Source: Thermopolyspora sp044507605 (GTDB lineage Bacteria > Actinomycetota > Actinomycetes > Streptosporangiales > Streptosporangiaceae). Taken from it: DNA of 64,000 bases. Positions within the stretch are counted from its first letter, which is position 1, and every line of letters starts with the position of its first letter. The DNA lies in the NCBI GenBank assembly GCA_044507605.1, contig JBIQJI010000025.1:5790-69789 (forward strand). The letters run 5' to 3'. A program made the position numbers and the translations under genes. Shown in pieces: positions 59,377-64,000 of this stretch. The notes beneath the pieces are model-generated. The model saw only the letters and a list, made by a program, of their open reading frames with translations. It ran no database searches and was not told the origin of the DNA.

Positions 59377-62300
59377 ATGAGGCTGTTCGGCATCGGCGAG
59401 GTGTCACCGGCGAGCCTGCTGTCGGCGTCGATCGGGCTGACCGCGTGGGCGACCACGAAACTGGTGGCCGCGCCCGCCGGGGCGGTGCACGGTGTCACCG
59501 CGCTCGCGGCCCGGGTGCCCGCGCTGGTGGGCGAGACGATCGGCACCGCGCGTCCCGTCCGCGCCTACGACGGCAGGATCCACGTCGGCCTGCGCAACCC
59601 GCACTCCATCACGCCCGAACGCGCCGCGGCCATCGAGAAGGCGCTCGCCGCGCATCCCGGCGTGGCCTGGGCGCGGGTCAACGTGCCGCTCGGCAGGGTG
59701 ATCATCGCCGTGCGGGCCCCGGCCCCCGACCCGCGCGAGCTGACGGCGCTCCTCGACGGCCTCGACCCGCACCGGCCCGAAGGCGACGAGCCCACCGGCG
59801 GGCCGCCGGCCGCCCTGATGCTCGCCGCCGACAGCCTCGGCCTGGTGGTGACCGTGGCCGAATGGGCCGTGCGGAGGGCGTTCCTGCCCGTCGAGTTCGC
59901 CGCGATGCTGTCGTTCGTCGACGTCTCGCCGCGCCTGCGCGCCCTGGTGGAACGCAAGGTGCCCACGGCGTGGCTGCCTCTGCTGACCACCACCGCCCAG
60001 ACCCTCGGCCCCGGCGGCGCCGGGCTGCTGGCCGACGTCGCGCAACGCGCGTTCGAGTGGCGCGAGGCCCGCGCGCTCGACGCCGCCTGGCGGGCCCGCG
60101 AAAGGGACCTGTGCGGCACCCCGGACCGGGCCGGCGCGCCCCGCCTCGCCGACGGCCGCGGCACGCCCCTGCCGCCGGGCCCCGTGGAGCGGTACGGCGA
60201 CCAGGCCCTGGGCGGGGCGGCGCTGGGCGGCCTCGGCGGGGTGCTGGCCACCAGGAGCGCCCGCCGCGGTCTGGACGCCGGGCTGACCGCGCTGCCGAAG
60301 GCGGCGACGGCGGCGCGGGCGGGGTTCGCGGCCGAGCTGACCACACTGCTCGCCCGCCGGGGCGTCGTCGTGACCGACCCCGGCGCGCTGCGCCGCCTGG
60401 ACCGGCTCGACACGCTGGTCATCGACATGGCGGTGCTGCTGTCGGACGAGCTCGCGATCGGCCAGGTGATCCCGCTGCCCGGGGCCGGCCACGCCGAGGT
60501 CGCCACCCACGTGTACGGCATGTTCGACCCCCGCACCGAGCCCATGCACTGGGAGCACGGCGACTGGGTGCTCGGCGAGATCGACGGGCTGACGCTGCGC
60601 GGAGCCCGCGGCGCACGGGAGCGGGCCCGGCTGGATCCGCGGTTCACCCTGCGCGTCCTGGGCCTGGCCCACAAGGGCCGGCTGCGCGCCGTGGTGTCGG
60701 TGGTGCGGCGGCACGCCGACCAGGCGCACGCCCTGGCCGTCGCCGCCCGCCGCACCGGGCTGCGGGTGGTGCTCGCCGGGGCCGAGGGCCCCCGCCCCGA
60801 GGCCTGGCTGCCGAGAGGCGATCTCGTGCCCGGCGGCGAACGGCTGGCCGAGTCGGTGCGGGCCCTGCAGCACGACGGCGCGGGCGTGCTGCTGCTGTCG
60901 GGGGACGCCGCGGCGCTCGCCGCCGCCGACTGCGGCGTGGGGCTCGGCGACGGCCCGCCCCCGTGGGGCGCGCACGTGCTCGTGGGCGACGACATGCCCA
61001 CGGCCGTACTGATCGTCGAGGCGGCGGGGGCGGCGCGCGCCGTGGGCGAGCGCGGCGTGACCCTGGCCAGGACGGCGAGCGGTGTGGGCGTGCTGCTGGC
61101 CCTGACCGGCGCGCCCGGCCGGGCCGCCGTGCAGGCCATGTCGGCGGTGACCGCCGCCGGCGTGCTGGCCCTCGGCTACGGCGCGTGGAGCGCCCGCCAC
61201 GTCATGCGGACCCCGCTCGCCCCTCCGCCCGCCCGGTTCGCCTGGCACGCCATGCCGGTGCCGAAGGTGCTGGCGGCCGTCGACAGCCGCGAGGCCGGGC
61301 TCACCGAGCGGGAGGCGCAGCACCGGCTCCGGGCGCGGGAGATCAGGGAGATCGCGGGAGAGAGCGTGCGGGCCGCGGTCAGCCCCAGCCTGCCCCGGTC
61401 GATCCTCGACGAGCTGGCGAACCCGATGACGCCGGCGCTGACCGTCGGCGCGATCGGCTCGGCCATCGTCGGCTCCATGGTGGACGCCGCGCTCGTCACC
61501 CTGGTCATGGCCGCGTCGGCGCTGGTCGGCGGGGTGCAGCGCCTCTCGGCCGACCGCACCGTCGCCGAGATGTCGGCCCGCTCCGCCCTGATCGTCCGGG
61601 TACGCCGCGACGGCGCCGAACGGCTCGCCGACGCCGTCGACCTGGTCCGGGGCGACGTCATCGTGCTGCGCGCCGGAGACGTCGTGCCGGCCGACTGCCG
61701 CATCATCACGGCCGACGGCCTGGAGGCCGACGAGTCGGCGCTGACCGGCGAGTCGCTGCCGGTGGGCAAGACGAGCGACCCGGTGCTGGCCCAGGACATC
61801 GGCGAGCGCCGGTCGATGCTGTACGAAGGCACCACGATCGCCGTGGGCGAGGCCGTCGCCGTGGTGGTGGCCACCGGCGACTCCACCGAGATCGGCCGCG
61901 CCATGGCCGCCGTGTGGGGCAAGGCGCCCGAAAGCGGCGTGGAGGCGCGGCTGGCCCGCATCACCAAGGCCACCACGCCGGTGGCGTTCGGCGCCGCCCT
62001 CGGCGTGGCGGTGTCGGGGCTGGTCCGGGGCCACCCGCTGCGCGGGGTGCTCGCCGACGGGATCAACCTGGCCGTGGCCGCCGTGCCCGAAGGGCTGCCG
62101 CTACTGGTCGGGGCCGCCCAGCTCGCCGCCACCAGGCGCCTCGCCGCGCGCGGCGTGCAGGCCCGCAACCCGCGCACGATCGAGGCCCTCGGCCGGGTGA
62201 ACGTGCTGTGCTTCGACAAGACCGGCACGCTCACCGAAGGCGAGATCCGCCTCACCCGCGTCGCCGACCGGCGCCACGACCGGTCCCTGGACCGCCTCGA

Positions 62301-63801
62301 CCGCGGGCTGCGCCGGGTGCTGCGGGTCGCGCTGCGCGCCACGCCCGACCGCCCCGACGGCGACCACAGCCACCTCACCGACGCCGCCGTGGCCGAGGGC
62401 GCCGCCCGGGCCGGGGTCGGCCGGGGCCCCTGGCGGCGGGTCGCCGAGCTGCCGTTCGAGCCGTCGCGGGGCTACCACGCCAGCCTCGGCAAGGAGCGCG
62501 GCGAGCTGGTGGTGAGCGTCAAGGGGGCGCCGGAGGTGGTGCTGCCGCGCTGCCGCGGGGGAGCGGACGCCGGGGAGCTGATCGAGCGGCTGGCCGCCGC
62601 CGGGCACCGGGTGCTGGCGGTGGCCGAGCGCCGCATGCCCCTCGGCGGCGAGCCGGGCGGCGACGCCGTACTGGCCGACGGCGGCCTGGAGGACCTGACC
62701 TTCCTCGGCCTGCTGGGCCTCGCCGACGTGGTACGCGCCACCGCCGCCCCCGCGATCGCCCGGCTGCACGACGCCGGAGTGCAGATCATCATGCTGACCG
62801 GCGATCATCCGAGCACGGCCGGCACGATCGCCGCCGACGTGCTCGGCACCCGCTCCGGGCACCACATCATGACCGGCGGCGAGATCGACGACCTCACCGA
62901 CGACGAACTCGACGCGGCCCTGCCCGGCGTCGACGTGGTGGCCCGCTGCACCCCGTCGAACAAGGTGCGGGTCGTGGAGTCGTTCCGGCGCCTCGGCCGG
63001 GTGGTCGCGATGACCGGCGACGGCGCCAACGACGCCGCCGGCATCCGGCTCGCCGACGTGGGCATCGCCCTGGGCGGCGGCACCCCGGCCGCGCAGGCGG
63101 CGGCCGACCTGGTGGTGACCGACGACCGGCTGGAGACCATCATCTCCGCGCTCGTGGAAGGCCGCGCCATGTGGGCCTCGGTGCGGGAGGCGCTGGCCAT
63201 CCTCGTCGGCGGCAACCTCGGCGAGATCGGCTTCACGCTCCTCGGCTCCCTGCTGACCGGCCGCTCGCCGCTGTCGGCCCGCCAGCTGCTGCTGGTCAAC
63301 ATGCTCACCGACCTCGCGCCCGCGCTCGCGATCGCCGTACGCGAGCCGTCGGAGGACGCCGCGACGTCGCTGCTCGGCGAAGGGCCCGAGTCGTCGCTCG
63401 GCGCCGCCCTCACCCGCGACATCACCGAGCGGGCCGCCGTCACCGCGCTCGGCGCCGGCCTCGGCTGGCTGGCGGCGCGGCTCACCGGCCCGGCCGCCCG
63501 GGCCCGCACGACCGGCCTGGTCGCCCTGGTGGGCACCCAGCTCGCCCAGACCCTCATCGCCGGCGGCCTGGACCGCACCGTGCTGCTCAGCGGGCTCGGC
63601 TCGGCCGCCGCGCTCGCCCTGGTGGTGCAGACCCCGGGCGTGAGCGGGCTGTTCGGCTGTGTGCCCCTCGACCCGTTCGCCTGGGGCATCGCCCTCGGCG
63701 CCATCGCGCTCGCCGTGGCCGCCGGCCGCCTGCTGCCCGTCCCCGCGCCCCCGGCCGCGGACCCCCCACCCGCCGCCGCGCCGCCGGTGGCCGGAGAATG
63801 A
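59377..63801 (+). CDS. Large P-type cation ATPase (CtpH/CtpI-like) with N-terminal degenerate ATPase half
   Basis: A 1474-residue membrane transporter, about 1.6 times the usual length. The C-terminal part (about 630-1474) is a complete P-type ATPase: actuator TGES (790-793), PEGLP in helix 4 (904-908), phosphorylated D947 in CFDKTGTLTE, and GDGANDAAGI (1214-1223). PEGL in place of a CPx motif points to a P2-like Ca/Mg/alkali-type pump rather than a heavy-metal pump. The N-terminal 600 residues hold a ferredoxin-like domain (about 60-130) and remnants of a second core, with D350 in LVIDMAVLL where DKTGT should be. The ATG has no good RBS. Substrate unknown. Confidence 0.9.
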   Translation: MRLFGIGEVSPASLLSASIGLTAWATTKLVAAPAGAVHGVTALAARVPALVGETIGTARPVRAYDGRIHVGLRNPHSITPERAAAIEKALAAHPGVAWARVNVPLGRVIIAVRAPAPDPRELTALLDGLDPHRPEGDEPTGGPPAALMLAADSLGLVVTVAEWAVRRAFLPVEFAAMLSFVDVSPRLRALVERKVPTAWLPLLTTTAQTLGPGGAGLLADVAQRAFEWREARALDAAWRARERDLCGTPDRAGAPRLADGRGTPLPPGPVERYGDQALGGAALGGLGGVLATRSARRGLDAGLTALPKAATAARAGFAAELTTLLARRGVVVTDPGALRRLDRLDTLVIDMAVLLSDELAIGQVIPLPGAGHAEVATHVYGMFDPRTEPMHWEHGDWVLGEIDGLTLRGARGARERARLDPRFTLRVLGLAHKGRLRAVVSVVRRHADQAHALAVAARRTGLRVVLAGAEGPRPEAWLPRGDLVPGGERLAESVRALQHDGAGVLLLSGDAAALAAADCGVGLGDGPPPWGAHVLVGDDMPTAVLIVEAAGAARAVGERGVTLARTASGVGVLLALTGAPGRAAVQAMSAVTAAGVLALGYGAWSARHVMRTPLAPPPARFAWHAMPVPKVLAAVDSREAGLTEREAQHRLRAREIREIAGESVRAAVSPSLPRSILDELANPMTPALTVGAIGSAIVGSMVDAALVTLVMAASALVGGVQRLSADRTVAEMSARSALIVRVRRDGAERLADAVDLVRGDVIVLRAGDVVPADCRIITADGLEADESALTGESLPVGKTSDPVLAQDIGERRSMLYEGTTIAVGEAVAVVVATGDSTEIGRAMAAVWGKAPESGVEARLARITKATTPVAFGAALGVAVSGLVRGHPLRGVLADGINLAVAAVPEGLPLLVGAAQLAATRRLAARGVQARNPRTIEALGRVNVLCFDKTGTLTEGEIRLTRVADRRHDRSLDRLDRGLRRVLRVALRATPDRPDGDHSHLTDAAVAEGAARAGVGRGPWRRVAELPFEPSRGYHASLGKERGELVVSVKGAPEVVLPRCRGGADAGELIERLAAAGHRVLAVAERRMPLGGEPGGDAVLADGGLEDLTFLGLLGLADVVRATAAPAIARLHDAGVQIIMLTGDHPSTAGTIAADVLGTRSGHHIMTGGEIDDLTDDELDAALPGVDVVARCTPSNKVRVVESFRRLGRVVAMTGDGANDAAGIRLADVGIALGGGTPAAQAAADLVVTDDRLETIISALVEGRAMWASVREALAILVGGNLGEIGFTLLGSLLTGRSPLSARQLLLVNMLTDLAPALAIAVREPSEDAATSLLGEGPESSLGAALTRDITERAAVTALGAGLGWLAARLTGPAARARTTGLVALVGTQLAQTLIAGGLDRTVLLSGLGSAAALALVVQTPGVSGLFGCVPLDPFAWGIALGAIALAVAAGRLLPVPAPPAADPPPAAAPPVAGE

Positions 63802-63919
63802 CGGCCACCCGGCGGACCGCACCTCGCCCTGGACGGCCTTCCGCACGCTGCGCGCGGGTCGTTCCCGTCGCACTCTCGTGCCCGGGCAGGCGGCGCCGGG
63901 ACGAACACCCTCGACATAC

Positions 63920-63957
63920 CGATCGGGTCGCACGGCCCTGGCCGTGCGACCCGATCG
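63920..63957 (+). terminator. 17-bp perfect hairpin downstream of the P-type ATPase
   Basis: A perfect 17-bp stem (63920-63936 with 63941-63957) with a 4-nt CCTG loop lies 119 nt after the ATPase stop. No T-run follows. It is a likely terminator, and may serve a gene entering from the right. Confidence 0.6.
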
Positions 63958-64000
63958 AACACCCGCCCGCGCCCCGGCGAACCGGCCAGGGCGCCGGCGG

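Noticed and set aside
59404..62034. 876-residue minus frame opposite the P-type ATPase
   Set aside because: His/Gly/Arg-rich shadow product without motifs; absence of stops is expected at this GC content.

Overview
This is a GC-rich chromosomal segment from an actinobacterium, most likely a filamentous one (Streptosporangiaceae or a near relative; family is an inference from gene content and order). Support comes from frequent GTG and TTG starts, ANTAR response regulators, two SPFH proteins in one operon, a PolA without proofreading residues, and the conserved actinobacterial order pyrG - NUDIX - xerD - parA - scpA - scpB - pseudouridine synthase - aroH - tyrA - cmk - der. I see no rRNA, CRISPR array, insertion sequence or prophage. 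The one RNA gene is an odd tRNA with a CAA anticodon and a short variable loop.

Layout. 1-8116: 3' part of pyruvate kinase, tRNA, a PdtaR-like ANTAR regulator, then a branched-chain amino acid type ABC importer whose binding protein (+ strand) lies opposite the livHMGF-like operon (- strand). 8735-15521: polA, a membrane-anchored polysaccharide deacetylase, rpsA, a GNAT acetyltransferase and coaE. 15649-19994: a membrane protein with a C-terminal helix-turn-helix, then two translationally coupled SPFH (stomatin/flotillin) proteins on the - strand. 20153-22985: uvrB and a left-handed-helix acyltransferase. 23176-36208: the conserved pyrG-to-der block, with a carotenoid oxygenase inserted between tyrA and cmk. 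36340-39803: a NarL-type two-component pair, a MarR regulator, a CBS-pair protein and a small Smr-domain protein. 39857-48518: metabolic operons - dhaKLM (dihydroxyacetone kinase), a divergent cyclase/ThDP-enzyme pair, and proline catabolism (P5C dehydrogenase plus proline dehydrogenase) divergent from a PucR-family regulator. 48482-54394: a glycosyltransferase and a SigB-type stress cluster (PAS/GAF/PP2C-like protein, GAF-ANTAR protein, STAS protein, sigma factor, RsbW-like kinase). 54444-57595: an HTH protein, then a copper-type trio (membrane protein, YcnI-like, CopC-like). 57609-63801: a secreted SPOR/NAGPA-domain protein and a 1474-residue P-type ATPase.

The most noteworthy signals: (a) about nine genes have a -10-like hexamer only 6-8 nt before the start codon and no Shine-Dalgarno sequence, as expected for leaderless mRNAs; (b) the gene at the conserved xerD position has lost two catalytic residues and its normal C-terminus; (c) a nested inverted-repeat structure that could fold as a three-way RNA junction lies just before the binding-protein RBS; (d) there is an 18-bp perfect palindrome between the put genes and their likely PucR regulator, and a FadR/GntR-type operator between dhaKLM and the ThDP operon with no GntR gene nearby; (e) the P-type ATPase carries an N-terminal degenerate ATPase-like half; (f) the stress cluster's PP2C-like and STAS proteins both have altered key motifs.
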